From: Bin55 sp028819195
GTDB taxonomy: Bacteria > Pseudomonadota > Gammaproteobacteria > Pseudomonadales > Azotimanducaceae
Direction: 5' to 3'
Assembly (NCBI GenBank): GCA_028819195.1
Contig: JAPPMF010000015.1
Location: 1 to 64,000 of the forward strand
Length of the DNA stretch: 64,000 bases
In this document: piece after piece, positions 44,631 through 53,777 of the stretch
Position numbering within the stretch: position 1 is the first letter of the stretch
Layout: every line of letters begins with the position of its first letter
Program-made: the position numbers and the translations under genes
The notes under the pieces: generated by a model
Databases searched by the model: none
Seen by the model: only the letters and a program-made list of their open reading frames with translations
Told to the model about the DNA's origin: nothing

Positions 44631-44902
44631 TTCAAGTCTGTCAGTTTGAGCGTAGAAAGCCTGCAGGGGAGACCAATGCAGTAGCGTCAGTAATCGTATC
44701 CAACTTCCACGATTGATACATCAAACTGCCGGGATGTATCTTTCCCGTTAGCTTTTCTGTGGAATTTGGTTCTTCATTACCACCAAAACAGAAAATGCTG
44801 TCCAAAGGTGTAGATAGGAGCAATTCCATTCGCTGGTTGGAACCGGTGTCTCACCTAAGATTGACACACTCCTCCTAGACTGGATTCACCCGTTAGCTCA
44901 TG

Positions 44903-46915
44903 TTAGTTTTCTGCAACAGTTAAGACCTCCTTAAGGGTCACAGTTCTAGGCGGTAAACACAAATCTGCTTTACAAGTTTGATATGTTACCTCCGTGGAGA
45001 TTTCATACGCACCTGGCTCGCAATCTTCCGTTCCTATTTCTTGTGATACGCTTACCTGTGGCCCCCAATACACTTCGAATGAACCTTTGTATTGATGTGG
45101 TGGCATTTTTACCATACCTAACTGTTGCAACGCTTCCGGAACAGAGAACGATACCTTAGTTTCTTTCATGCCTTGTTCCGCATTTTTGCCAGTTGGGGCA
45201 TAGATGTACCAGCCATCTTGAATCTCAATAGAAAGGGATACTTCTGCTTGTCCACCCTGTTCGACAGATTCCGGAACGAACAAATCCAGTTTCACTGGGG
45301 CCATTTTCGGTAGAGACTGAAGTTCTTCCTCGCGCCGTGAAGTCTCATGTCCATTCAAGGACGGATTTATGACTTGTTCATCAATTGGTACTGTTTTACC
45401 ATCTTCGCTTCCCAACATAACGTACACACGTCCTTGATGGCGCATCGTGAGCCAATGTTCACGACCGGTGTCGTAGAGTACTCCTACAGTTTCTTGCCAA
45501 TACTCAACGTTCATTGCAACATGTTCGTCTAGCTCTTCTTCAGTCCCCCACCATCCACCAGTGTCCTCATACATAGCTAAGAAATACTCCTTAGTTGGTT
45601 TTTCGCGCGGAGGATAGAGACCAGGATCCTTTCCGGCACTCTCTACTTTATTGGTAGCTTCCCATTCCCAGGACAGTTCGTCGGAAAATTCACCACCATT
45701 CACTGTGGCGACACTAGCACCTATGATTAGATCAGGTGTACCGTCAAGATTCCAATCATCAACATAGATTCTGGGGCCACTACCCGGTAACGCTTTACTC
45801 CCGTCCGTGGTTGCTAACAAATCAATCGGTGGATGAAAGCGATGTTCTCCGTCCACTTTGGTACCTCGAAAAAATGCGATAGCCATCGATCCTTCTTTGA
45901 CATAACTACCTGTTACCAGTAAATCAAGCACACCGTCCCGATCCCAGTCTACTACATATGGGGAGGTTTTACCGTCGCCAGCAAGAGGACTCTCGTTAAA
46001 TGGCCAGTCGCTGACTTGTTCGGGAATTGGAGGTTCCCCAATGCTTAAGGGGTTACCGTCAACATCCAACAGCAACTTTCTTGCCCCAAACTTGGGTTCT
46101 TCTTGCGTCCCTATATTTTCACTCATTTTTAAGGCACTACCACCAAAAATGAGGTCATAGTCTCCGTCGTCATCAAAATCACCCATCGCTGCCAAGGAAT
46201 ACACCCAGTAATCAAACGTGTCCGCAGGTTCCACTTGCTCCCTTTCCTTTGCGTTTTCCATATATTGAGCCATCATAGGATTCCAAGCTGCCGAAGGATC
46301 TCCTGCCTGTTCTAACTTTTCGCCAGGCAAAAACCCATCTTCATTCCCGCGAAACCAAGTTACCTCGCCTGGGTGATATTGACCGGAGATCATGTCTAAG
46401 TAACCATCGTTGTTTAGGTCATAAAAATATGGTGTGAAACCTATACAACACCATTGAGGAACTTCCATGACAGTGCCTTCGGTATCGCGCGCCCACTCAA
46501 ATTCGTTCGAAAACTGAGGGGCTTCATTACTTCCAATGTTGAGGTAAACTCGAACTGTTGAGCCAAGTTCACCCATAGGAAACTCGCTAGTATTAGTTTC
46601 GAATTCACCGAGGAGTAAATCTCTCTTGCCATCGCCGTTCCAGTCCCACAAAGCAGGTGCTACTAAGCCATGTTTCTCGGTCAAGACGGGAGAATCACCA
46701 CCCATGACTAACATTGGGGGTTGAAGTTTAGGTGCTCCAGGAATATCAGCTCCGACGATTTCTGGGAACTTCATTTCACCCGTTACAACGTCTGCGTCTA
46801 CATCGGTAGAAATTTCAGCGACTGTTTCTGGTCGATCGCAACCCCCGAGTACGAGACAAAGTAGTACAAGTATTGAGGCTAATATAAAGTAAATGTTTTG
46901 ACAAATTTTTGGCAT
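44903..46915 (-). CDS. FG-GAP/VCBS-repeat lipoprotein with C-terminal DsbD-N-like domain
   Basis: A 670-residue lipoprotein: signal peptide with lipobox LGGC. At least five calcium-binding FG-GAP/VCBS loops are visible (DWNGDGKRDLLLG, DLNNDGYLDMISG, DFDDDGDYDLIFGG, DWDRDGVLDLLVTG, DWNLDGTPDLIIGA), consistent with a beta-propeller. The C-terminal 130 residues resemble the N-terminal domain of DsbD (GWYIYAP ... EVTYQTCKADLCLPPRTV), with the two cysteines of that motif intact. This suggests a surface or periplasmic protein that accepts electrons or shields a redox partner. ATG 46915 was chosen because the lipoprotein signal follows at once; a frame to 46984 adds an implausible N-terminus. It lies 72 bases downstream of the dehydratase gene. 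Confidence 0.8.
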   Translation of the reverse strand: MPKICQNIYFILASILVLLCLVLGGCDRPETVAEISTDVDADVVTGEMKFPEIVGADIPGAPKLQPPMLVMGGDSPVLTEKHGLVAPALWDWNGDGKRDLLLGEFETNTSEFPMGELGSTVRVYLNIGSNEAPQFSNEFEWARDTEGTVMEVPQWCCIGFTPYFYDLNNDGYLDMISGQYHPGEVTWFRGNEDGFLPGEKLEQAGDPSAAWNPMMAQYMENAKEREQVEPADTFDYWVYSLAAMGDFDDDGDYDLIFGGSALKMSENIGTQEEPKFGARKLLLDVDGNPLSIGEPPIPEQVSDWPFNESPLAGDGKTSPYVVDWDRDGVLDLLVTGSYVKEGSMAIAFFRGTKVDGEHRFHPPIDLLATTDGSKALPGSGPRIYVDDWNLDGTPDLIIGASVATVNGGEFSDELSWEWEATNKVESAGKDPGLYPPREKPTKEYFLAMYEDTGGWWGTEEELDEHVAMNVEYWQETVGVLYDTGREHWLTMRHQGRVYVMLGSEDGKTVPIDEQVINPSLNGHETSRREEELQSLPKMAPVKLDLFVPESVEQGGQAEVSLSIEIQDGWYIYAPTGKNAEQGMKETKVSFSVPEALQQLGMVKMPPHQYKGSFEVYWGPQVSVSQEIGTEDCEPGAYEISTEVTYQTCKADLCLPPRTVTLKEVLTVAEN

Positions 46916-46987
46916 GGGTGTCACCCTTGGTTCAAAAAAGTACCGGATTTTATATTTTAACATACCTAAACAACATGGCACCATAAT

Positions 46988-47920
46988 TTAGACTTGTTGC
47001 GCGATGTTCCCACCGGTCAGTATCACACCGACCTTCTCTTTGACAAGGTGCGGATTCTTTAGCATTGCTGCAACGACGACCGAGGCTGACGGTTCTACAA
47101 TTAGTTTAAGCGACTCGTAAATCCAAGACGCTGCTGTTTTGATTTCTGCTTCGGTTGCTATTACCACTTGCACGTTCGCACCTTGCAAAATCTCGAAATT
47201 TAACTTACCTAACCCCGCTTTTAAGCCATCTGCTATTGTGTTCTTATTAGTAGGTGGTTGTCGTGTACCGAGCTGTAGCGACAAATAGGTGTCATTGACG
47301 TTTTCAGGTTCTGCACAAACTACTTCGACCTCACCGTTCGCAGCCAATACGGTGCCGCTGGCTAATCCCCCTCCACCTACCGGGACCCAAACTTGATCGA
47401 GTTCGGTAGCTTTCGTTTCAGTAAGTTGATCGAAGAATTCGTAAGTGGCGGTCCCTTGTCCATGGATCACTTCGGAGTTGTCGTAAGGGTGAATGAACTT
47501 CATATCGGAACTTTCAAGAATAGTTTGAACTTGGTAATCACGAGCTTCCACACCGGGTTCGCATTCAATCAATTGGGCGTCGTAGCGGAGCATATTTTCA
47601 CGTTTCGATTCGGTTGTGTCTTCAGGAATCACTATATAAGCTTCCTTGCCTACCTTTTGTGCGACAAATGCGACCGCAGCACCGTGATTTCCAGACGAAT
47701 GGGTTATCACTTTGCGATCTGAATCTTTTAGTTGTAGTATCGCGTTGTGAGCACCACGAACTTTAAAAGAACCGGTAAGTTGTTCGTTCTCACATTTGAA
47801 ATAAATCTCGGAATCTAACTTGGAATTTAACCATTTGTCTTCCACTAAACGCGTTCTCTTGATGTGAGAACGAATGCGCTTATATGCTTGAGATACACCT
47901 CGATAGTTAGGTGACCTCAT
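46988..47920 (-). CDS. PLP-dependent threonine/serine dehydratase or serine racemase-like
   Basis: A 310-residue fold-type II PLP enzyme. The PLP Lys is in ENEQLTGSFKVRGA, the substrate-carboxylate loop is SSGNHGAA, and the phosphate-binding Gly loop is VPVGGGGLASG. It lacks a C-terminal ACT domain, so it is the short catabolic or racemase-like type; the exact reaction is not distinguishable here. ATG 47920 falls 7 bases after the glnS stop; the frame stays open into glnS, but that part is only glnS in another frame. Probably co-transcribed with glnS. Confidence 0.83.
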   Translation of the reverse strand: MRSPNYRGVSQAYKRIRSHIKRTRLVEDKWLNSKLDSEIYFKCENEQLTGSFKVRGAHNAILQLKDSDRKVITHSSGNHGAAVAFVAQKVGKEAYIVIPEDTTESKRENMLRYDAQLIECEPGVEARDYQVQTILESSDMKFIHPYDNSEVIHGQGTATYEFFDQLTETKATELDQVWVPVGGGGLASGTVLAANGEVEVVCAEPENVNDTYLSLQLGTRQPPTNKNTIADGLKAGLGKLNFEILQGANVQVVIATEAEIKTAASWIYESLKLIVEPSASVVVAAMLKNPHLVKEKVGVILTGGNIAQQV

Positions 47921-47927
47921 AGCAAGT

Positions 47928-49565
47928 TTACCATCGTTGCGATAGTGATACAGTTCGGTGAAACACGGGTTTAACCTCCAAGTCGTGACATGGCGAGTGA
48001 AAGTAGTAACCCAGTCGTTCAAATTGCCAATGCTGCTCCGATCGCGCAAATACCGCTCTTTCCACTACCGCATTTGATACTGTCATGGAGTTTGAATTCA
48101 GAGATTCAAACCAGGTTGAAGAACTCGGAGTTTTCGACAGAAAGAGATGCTCATAATCGCGTATTTCAATCGGTAATGCATTGTTTTCGGCGACAAACTG
48201 AATCACACCTTTGGGTTTTAAACCACTAGTGTCGTTTCCACTTCGAGAGTCTGGAAAGTAAGTCACTTTAAGACAAATGATTTTTCCGGCATCATCTTTA
48301 ACTATTTCATCACAACGTACAATGAAAGCATACCTTAATCGTACCATACCCCCAGGTATTAAGCGTTTGTATTTTGGAGGAGGATCTTCGGAAAAATCTG
48401 CCCGATCAATATAAATCTTACGACCAAAAACCAACTCGCGCATACCGAACTCTGCTAGCTTAGGGTGCCAATTAGCAGTGAGACTTAAATCTTCTCCCGA
48501 AAAGTTGGTAACTTCAAGTAACAACGGATCGCGCACAACCATACATCGTGGTGCTTTTTCTTCCAGTTCACTCCGAATACAGAAATCTAATAGCTCAGTT
48601 TCAATCGTGTTTTCTTGTTTGGTAACGCCAACACGACGACAAAAATCACGAATAGCCGCAGGTGGTACTCCACGATTTCGTAAACCTGCAAGAGTAGGCA
48701 TTCGTGGATCGTCCCATCCGTTTACAAATTGCTGATCAACTAGTTCCCGTAATACTCTTTTCGACGTAATAGTATGTTCTAAATTGAGACGCGAAAATTC
48801 GATCTGAGGAGGATGGAAATTGATGTTGATGTTGTCGAGCACCCAATCATACAAAGCTCGATGATCCTCAAACTCAAGGGTACACAGTGAATGCGTGATT
48901 CCTTCTAAGGCATCACAGATGCAGTGGGTGAAATCGTACATCGGATAGATACACCATTGATCGCCAGTTCGATGATGGGGGGCGTGAATAATGCGATACA
49001 ACACAGGATCGCGTAGATTTAGGTTTGGAGAGCTCATATCTATTTTTGCGCGCAATACACGGCTCCCTGTCGCAAAATCCCCAGCTTTCATTTTTCGAAG
49101 CAATGTGAGGTTTTCATCGATCGAACGATCTCGAAATGGACTATTTTGACCAACCGTTGTCAGTGTACCGCGGGTAGCCTGCAGTTCTTCAGCACTAAGA
49201 TCACACACAAATGCGCAACCGCGAACAACCAGCTCTTCGGCAAACGCATAGATCTGCTCAAAATAATCTGAAGCAAAGGTAAGACGATCACCCCAGTCGT
49301 ATCCTAACCAATTTACATCTTTTTTGATCGCTTCTACGAAACCTTCACTTTCAGTTAAAGGATTGGTATCGTCAAACCGCAAATAGGTCTGGCCACAAAA
49401 CTCATCCGCAACGCCAAAGTTAAGACAAATTGACTTCGCATGACCGATGTGCAAAAACCCGTTAGGTTCAGGAGGAAATCGAGTAATAATTTGGTGTTTG
49501 ACAGTTCCGTCGTTGAGATCCCGAATAATTCGCGCCCGTATGAAGTCATTTGGGGGTGTATCCAT
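47928..49565 (-). CDS. glnS: Glutaminyl-tRNA synthetase
   Basis: A 545-residue class I synthetase charging tRNA-Gln directly. The first signature is PPEPNGFLHIGHAKS (HIGH at 39-42) and the second is TITSKR, residues 265-270, equivalent to MSKR. The PHHRTGDQWCIYPMYDFTH and WDDPRMPTLAGLRNRG blocks are typical of GlnRS rather than GluRS, and the two beta-barrel anticodon domains follow. ATG 49565 starts MDTPPNDF; an earlier ATG at 49622 is less likely. Possession of GlnRS is a common trait of gammaproteobacteria. Confidence 0.94.
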   Translation of the reverse strand: MDTPPNDFIRARIIRDLNDGTVKHQIITRFPPEPNGFLHIGHAKSICLNFGVADEFCGQTYLRFDDTNPLTESEGFVEAIKKDVNWLGYDWGDRLTFASDYFEQIYAFAEELVVRGCAFVCDLSAEELQATRGTLTTVGQNSPFRDRSIDENLTLLRKMKAGDFATGSRVLRAKIDMSSPNLNLRDPVLYRIIHAPHHRTGDQWCIYPMYDFTHCICDALEGITHSLCTLEFEDHRALYDWVLDNININFHPPQIEFSRLNLEHTITSKRVLRELVDQQFVNGWDDPRMPTLAGLRNRGVPPAAIRDFCRRVGVTKQENTIETELLDFCIRSELEEKAPRCMVVRDPLLLEVTNFSGEDLSLTANWHPKLAEFGMRELVFGRKIYIDRADFSEDPPPKYKRLIPGGMVRLRYAFIVRCDEIVKDDAGKIICLKVTYFPDSRSGNDTSGLKPKGVIQFVAENNALPIEIRDYEHLFLSKTPSSSTWFESLNSNSMTVSNAVVERAVFARSEQHWQFERLGYYFHSPCHDLEVKPVFHRTVSLSQRW

Positions 49566-49596
49566 AGTCAGTATTCTAGGAAGGACAGTAGTAGTC

Positions 49597-49625
49597 TTGG
49601 AGAATGGTATGCTAAGTAACATAAT
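49597..49625 (+). promoter_or_regulatory. Promoter candidate for DnaQ-BRCT gene
   Basis: TTGGAG at 49597-49602 and CATAAT at 49620-49625 separated by 17 bases, 40 bases upstream of the GTG at 49666. Two mismatches in the -35 and one in the -10. It lies in the 100-base gap between divergent genes glnS and the exonuclease. Confidence 0.5.
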
Positions 49626-49665
49626 GTGTCAAATCACAAGTGGCATTTGTTAAAGGAATTCATAA

Positions 49666-50529
49666 GTGGATCGAACTTTTAATGCAATTGATGTAGAAAC
49701 AGCCAATAACGACCGTGCTTCAATATGCCAAATTGGAATCGTACATGTCGAGAACGGAGTCATCGTTGATACATGGAAGTCTTATGTAAATCCTGAGGAT
49801 TGGTTTGACCCGTGGATCGTAGCAATACACGGAATTTCCGAAGAAATGGTTGCGGCTTGCCCCACAATCCCCGAGTTGCGCAAAGAACTGCAGGATCGGC
49901 TCGGTGATGCAACTTTAGTAAGTCACACCGCGTTCGATCGGGTTTCCCTCGAACGGGCTATGCAAAAGTACGGATTAACCCCCTTGCAGGTTCAATGGTT
50001 GGACAGTGCAACAGTAGCAAGACGGACTTGGAAAAAATTTTCCAAAAGCGGGTATGGCTTACGAAATGTGGCGAACAATCTAGGTATTGAATTCAATCAT
50101 CACGACGCCCTAGAGGACGCGCGAGCAGCAGCACAGATATTGTTAAGTGCGCTAACTGAATCGGATTTAGGTGTATCAGAATGGCTCAAACAAACTGCTC
50201 AACGCGTTAGTAATCCGAGGGAAACCATAGTATACGAGAATCTGTCGGGTAAGGTCGACAGTAATTTGTATGGAGAAACTTTGGTATTCACAGGTTCACT
50301 TGCGATGAAAAGATCTGAAGCTGTTCAGAAAGCTGCTGCAGCTGGGTGCCTAGTGGTAAGTTCAGTCAATACAAACGTGTCCGTGTTAGTTGTAGGTACT
50401 CAAGATAAGCACAAGTTAAAAGGAATGTCGAAAAGCAGCAAACACCGAAAAGCTGAGGAACTAATCGCAGAAGGGTACGACATTCAAATAATATCTGAAA
50501 GCGACTTTCTCGATTTGATCGATGGATAG
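49666..50529 (+). CDS. DnaQ-like 3'-5' exonuclease with BRCT domain
   Basis: A 287-residue protein with two domains. Residues 1-170 are an epsilon-type exonuclease: the ExoI motif AIDVETAN (Asp, Glu), the IHGIS segment, ExoII around LVSHTAFDR and ExoIII HHDALEDARAA with the catalytic His and Asp. Residues about 205-285 form a BRCT domain (YGETLVFTGSLAMKRSEAVQKAAAAG ... SVLVVG), as in bacterial DNA ligase and some pol III epsilon-like proteins. It likely works in DNA repair or recombination rather than as the replicative proofreader. GTG start at 49666; divergent from glnS. Confidence 0.88.
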   Translation: MDRTFNAIDVETANNDRASICQIGIVHVENGVIVDTWKSYVNPEDWFDPWIVAIHGISEEMVAACPTIPELRKELQDRLGDATLVSHTAFDRVSLERAMQKYGLTPLQVQWLDSATVARRTWKKFSKSGYGLRNVANNLGIEFNHHDALEDARAAAQILLSALTESDLGVSEWLKQTAQRVSNPRETIVYENLSGKVDSNLYGETLVFTGSLAMKRSEAVQKAAAAGCLVVSSVNTNVSVLVVGTQDKHKLKGMSKSSKHRKAEELIAEGYDIQIISESDFLDLIDG

Positions 50530-50615
50530 AAATCAATACTACTGAAGTTTTGCGGTTGAATTGCAAAATATGTTGGTGCAGATACGGAACTGATTACCGT
50601 GCTAAGGCGAATGAG

Positions 50616-52013
50616 ATGAACAAAAGAGGAATTCAAGCAGTTCTATATTTACTGTTCAGCATTACTTTGTTGATGCTGTTAGTAAGTTGCGGGCGAAATG
50701 AACAAGAGGTTGACCTAGAAAGTTTGCTAGATACACTGAACGAACCAAAATATTTCTTGGTCAAATACAATGATCAACCAATCGGACGGTATGAGATCTC
50801 TGGCAGCTATGTAAAAAACGAACCTATTCAATTCGTTTCCAATCTCATCCTACCCACTGTCGGAGAAATTGTACTTCGCACTGAAACAAGTTTTCGCTTC
50901 GAGGCCACTCGTCCCTATGGATTGCTAGAAGTTGTCCAATCAAGGTCTGACAACACATCTCCCGATCAGTTCGATTATGCCGGTTTTCGGCTGCAATTTA
51001 CCGGAAACCAAGAGGTCGAAAACCTCAATCTCCAGGATCTATTTGCACTGGAATTGTTTGCCTTAAATTCGAAGACGAAACAAAATAGTCAAAAAGAAGT
51101 CTCTCTTTTGTCGCTAAGACCGAATATAGCTGTGAAGGATGAAATCTGGACAGTAGTTTCTGTCAGCGAAACAGAGGTTCAGTTTTCCAATTCGGCGGGT
51201 AAGAAAGCAACGTATGGGATCGATGGTGAAACAACCACTTTACTGGAAATGTCCCACCCCGACGGTTTGAGTTACATTAGACGGTCACTTGAGGAACTCA
51301 ACAAAACTACGATTCCCATACCTGAATTTGACTTTACGCAAGGGATTTTAGTGAATCAACCACTTGCTAATCCACGGAAAACTTCTCGCTTAGTCCTGAA
51401 ATTGAATTTCGGTAATGCCATACCTGACATTTGGCAAGAACTGTTGGATGAACAATCAACGATTACCGTCAATGCAGAGTCGAACCCCGAGACCTCTAAC
51501 CGTATACATTGGCCAACTATTCAACTAAGCCACGAAGAGACTGAGAGATTGACCCCTATAGCTAATCAACTACGGTATCTGTCCGACGACGAGAATGAAC
51601 TCGTGAATTTCCTTGTGTTCCACTTGAGTCGTTTTCTTAGTTACGATTCATCGTCAACCACCCAGTCAATTTCTCAAACTCTAGATTTAGGTTCAGGCGA
51701 CTGCGCTGACTATGCTACGATTTTGAATGGTCTCGCAAAACTAATGGGGCTTAAGTCCAGAATGGTGCTTGGTCTCGCCTACGACGAGAATACACAGTCT
51801 TTCCGGCCTCACGCATGGAACGAAATTCGTTTGTCCGACAGTTCACATCGATTGGTAGATTCGACGTGGGGACAAATTCGCGCGGATGCGACTCATCTCG
51901 AATTCCCTGATGCCTTCGTACATGAAATATTCAATAGTCTAGAAAATCTAACGATCGAAATTGTAGATAGTGAATATTTCAAAGAAACTGTGGTAGAGGA
52001 AGCAGGAACTTAG
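50616..52013 (+). CDS. Transglutaminase-like (papain-fold) lipoprotein
   Basis: A 465-residue lipoprotein: a signal peptide, then lipobox LVSC near residue 26. The N-terminal 300 residues look like a beta-rich domain. The C-terminal transglutaminase core has the triad Cys363 (GSGDCADYA), His399 (RPHAWNEI) and Asp415 (LVDSTWGQ). Such proteins act as peptidases or amidases in the envelope; the exact substrate is unknown. ATG 50616 was chosen for the signal peptide; the frame is open from 50550 but that part is not signal-like. It is 86 bases downstream of the exonuclease gene. Confidence 0.85.
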   Translation: MNKRGIQAVLYLLFSITLLMLLVSCGRNEQEVDLESLLDTLNEPKYFLVKYNDQPIGRYEISGSYVKNEPIQFVSNLILPTVGEIVLRTETSFRFEATRPYGLLEVVQSRSDNTSPDQFDYAGFRLQFTGNQEVENLNLQDLFALELFALNSKTKQNSQKEVSLLSLRPNIAVKDEIWTVVSVSETEVQFSNSAGKKATYGIDGETTTLLEMSHPDGLSYIRRSLEELNKTTIPIPEFDFTQGILVNQPLANPRKTSRLVLKLNFGNAIPDIWQELLDEQSTITVNAESNPETSNRIHWPTIQLSHEETERLTPIANQLRYLSDDENELVNFLVFHLSRFLSYDSSSTTQSISQTLDLGSGDCADYATILNGLAKLMGLKSRMVLGLAYDENTQSFRPHAWNEIRLSDSSHRLVDSTWGQIRADATHLEFPDAFVHEIFNSLENLTIEIVDSEYFKETVVEEAGT

Positions 52014-52046
52014 ACAGAAATTATTTGTTCCGCAGTTGTACCAAAA

Positions 52047-53324
52047 CTATAGATGTTGGTACCAAGTTGAAAAGAAAGGAACAAAAGTAACCGCAAGTAA
52101 TACTGCTAACAAGACAACCATAAACGGGAAGGAAGCGCTGTATAGATCCAAGATCGATTTCTTGAATCGATAACTTGAGATAAATAGATTCATACCTACC
52201 GGGGGTGTGAAATATCCTATTTGTAGATTTGCCATAAATATGACACCCAAATGAACCGGATGAATGCCATATCCCATCGCTATCGGGACAAGCAACGGTA
52301 CCATAATGACTATCGCCGAGAACACATCCAATACTGCCCCTAGCAACAACAGAAATAAATTCAAGAGCAGTAAAAAGACTATCGGATTAGAAATGGTTTT
52401 GTTGATATGTGCGAACAACTTTTCAGCGATTTGTTCATGCACAAAGAAATTGGTTAAAGCTAGGGCGCATCCTAGTATGAGGATGATGCATCCGACCATT
52501 ACCATTGACTCTTGAATCACAGTCGGTAGCTTCCGAAATGAAATTTCTTTATGGATAAACACTTCGACGATCAGTACCCACAAAGCAGCGATTGCTGCTA
52601 CCTCTGAAACGGTAATAACTCCCGTATAGATCCCAATTAACACAAAAATTGGTAATGGGAGTTCCCATTTGCATTCGCAGATCGATTTCCATAATGCACT
52701 ACCATCAAACTTAGTCGTCGGCAGATTTCGATGTTTGATTAAAGACCATGTTGACAGTGCTAAAATCATCAAGAAAGTGGGTACTAGACCGGCAAGAAAG
52801 AGTTCTTGAATCGTGAAGGTAACTTCGGTACTCGTTTGCTGCGCGACCACTCCATAAAGAATGAGTGGTACACTAGGGACAATCAATAACCCTAAACTAC
52901 CAGAAGTCGTTACAAGACCTAAACTAAATTTTTCGGAATATCCCGATTTCATGAGTATCGGAAATAGCACAGCGCCTAGTGCGACTATCGTTACACCTGA
53001 CGCCCCCGTCAATGCCGTGAACAATGCACACGCGACAAACCCAACGATCGCAATACCAGAAGGCATCCAACCGAGCAACGCTCGTAACAAGTTCATCATT
53101 CGTTGAGAAGCATTCGATTCGGCAAGTAAATAACCGCAAAACGTAAACAAAGGTAACGCAACAAGTAGCGGTGTGTTCGCGATCCGAAGAATCTCCGTCG
53201 CAATACCCACTAAACTGATATCCGTACCGAGGTACACAACCATCGTCAAAGCCAGAATCACTGCAAATAGTGGAGCACCTAGCAAAGCCATAATCAAAAC
53301 GCCTAACAGTCCCAAATAGATCAT
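52047..53324 (-). CDS. dctM: TRAP transporter large membrane subunit DctM
   Basis: A 425-residue, roughly 12-helix inner-membrane protein, the translocating subunit of a TRAP-type secondary transporter. Family blocks include ALPLFTFCGYLLAESNA, the GASGVTIVALGAVLFPIL segment, PPVGMNLFI near the C-terminus and IGIYTGVITVSEVAAIA in the centre. It uses the sodium gradient to import an organic acid bound by DctP. Its ATG overlaps the dctQ stop by four bases. Confidence 0.92.
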   Translation of the reverse strand: MIYLGLLGVLIMALLGAPLFAVILALTMVVYLGTDISLVGIATEILRIANTPLLVALPLFTFCGYLLAESNASQRMMNLLRALLGWMPSGIAIVGFVACALFTALTGASGVTIVALGAVLFPILMKSGYSEKFSLGLVTTSGSLGLLIVPSVPLILYGVVAQQTSTEVTFTIQELFLAGLVPTFLMILALSTWSLIKHRNLPTTKFDGSALWKSICECKWELPLPIFVLIGIYTGVITVSEVAAIAALWVLIVEVFIHKEISFRKLPTVIQESMVMVGCIILILGCALALTNFFVHEQIAEKLFAHINKTISNPIVFLLLLNLFLLLLGAVLDVFSAIVIMVPLLVPIAMGYGIHPVHLGVIFMANLQIGYFTPPVGMNLFISSYRFKKSILDLYSASFPFMVVLLAVLLAVTFVPFFSTWYQHL

Positions 53325-53737
53325 TGGCGTATACTCGAAATCGCGGCGAAAAGAAAGCGAGTTCCCATTACAAATCCCGAAATCGGAATAACGCAGACAA
53401 AAATCCAGTTGGGTAGTATGCCGATGCCAGGTGTACCATCAATAAACTCCCACAAAATGACCTGGATCGAAAAAATCGCGAACACGACGCAAACTAGCGC
53501 CGCGAGAGTATTTGCAATACAGTGAGTGTATTTCTTTACCACCTCTGGAAGAAACCGGTCGAGGACATCTAGTCGAATGTGACCGCTTTCGCGGACCGCG
53601 ACCATCGCGCCGACCATCGTAATCCACAAGACGGTCATCTGCACAAGTTCATGACTCCAAGACAATCCAAATGAAAAGGTATTTCGCAATACCACTTCCA
53701 TGATCGGAACGCCTAAGACGATGACAAAGAGAGTCAC
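53321..53737 (-). CDS. dctQ: TRAP transporter small membrane subunit DctQ
   Basis: At least 138 residues with four hydrophobic segments and the family's FSFGLSWSHELVQMTVLWITMVGA motif, which pairs with DctM. The annotated start GTG 53737 cuts into the first helix (family members have about 15-20 more residues before it). The same frame stays open upstream into the dctP 3' end with plausible DctQ sequence (VDKFLRLLRQLETGVL) but contains no ATG, GTG or TTG there. A rare start such as ATT near 53790-53800 is possible. The end overlaps dctM. Confidence 0.85.
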   Translation of the reverse strand: MTLFVIVLGVPIMEVVLRNTFSFGLSWSHELVQMTVLWITMVGAMVAVRESGHIRLDVLDRFLPEVVKKYTHCIANTLAALVCVVFAIFSIQVILWEFIDGTPGIGILPNWIFVCVIPISGFVMGTRFLFAAISSIRQ

Positions 53738-53777
53738 GAGAACTCCGGTTTCTAATTGTCTTAGTAACCTAAGAAAT

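Noticed and set aside
44641..44829. Minus-strand 62-residue frame between the Na/Pi transporter and the FG-GAP lipoprotein
   Set aside because: No ribosome site or recognisable family; the 270-base gap is best called non-coding.
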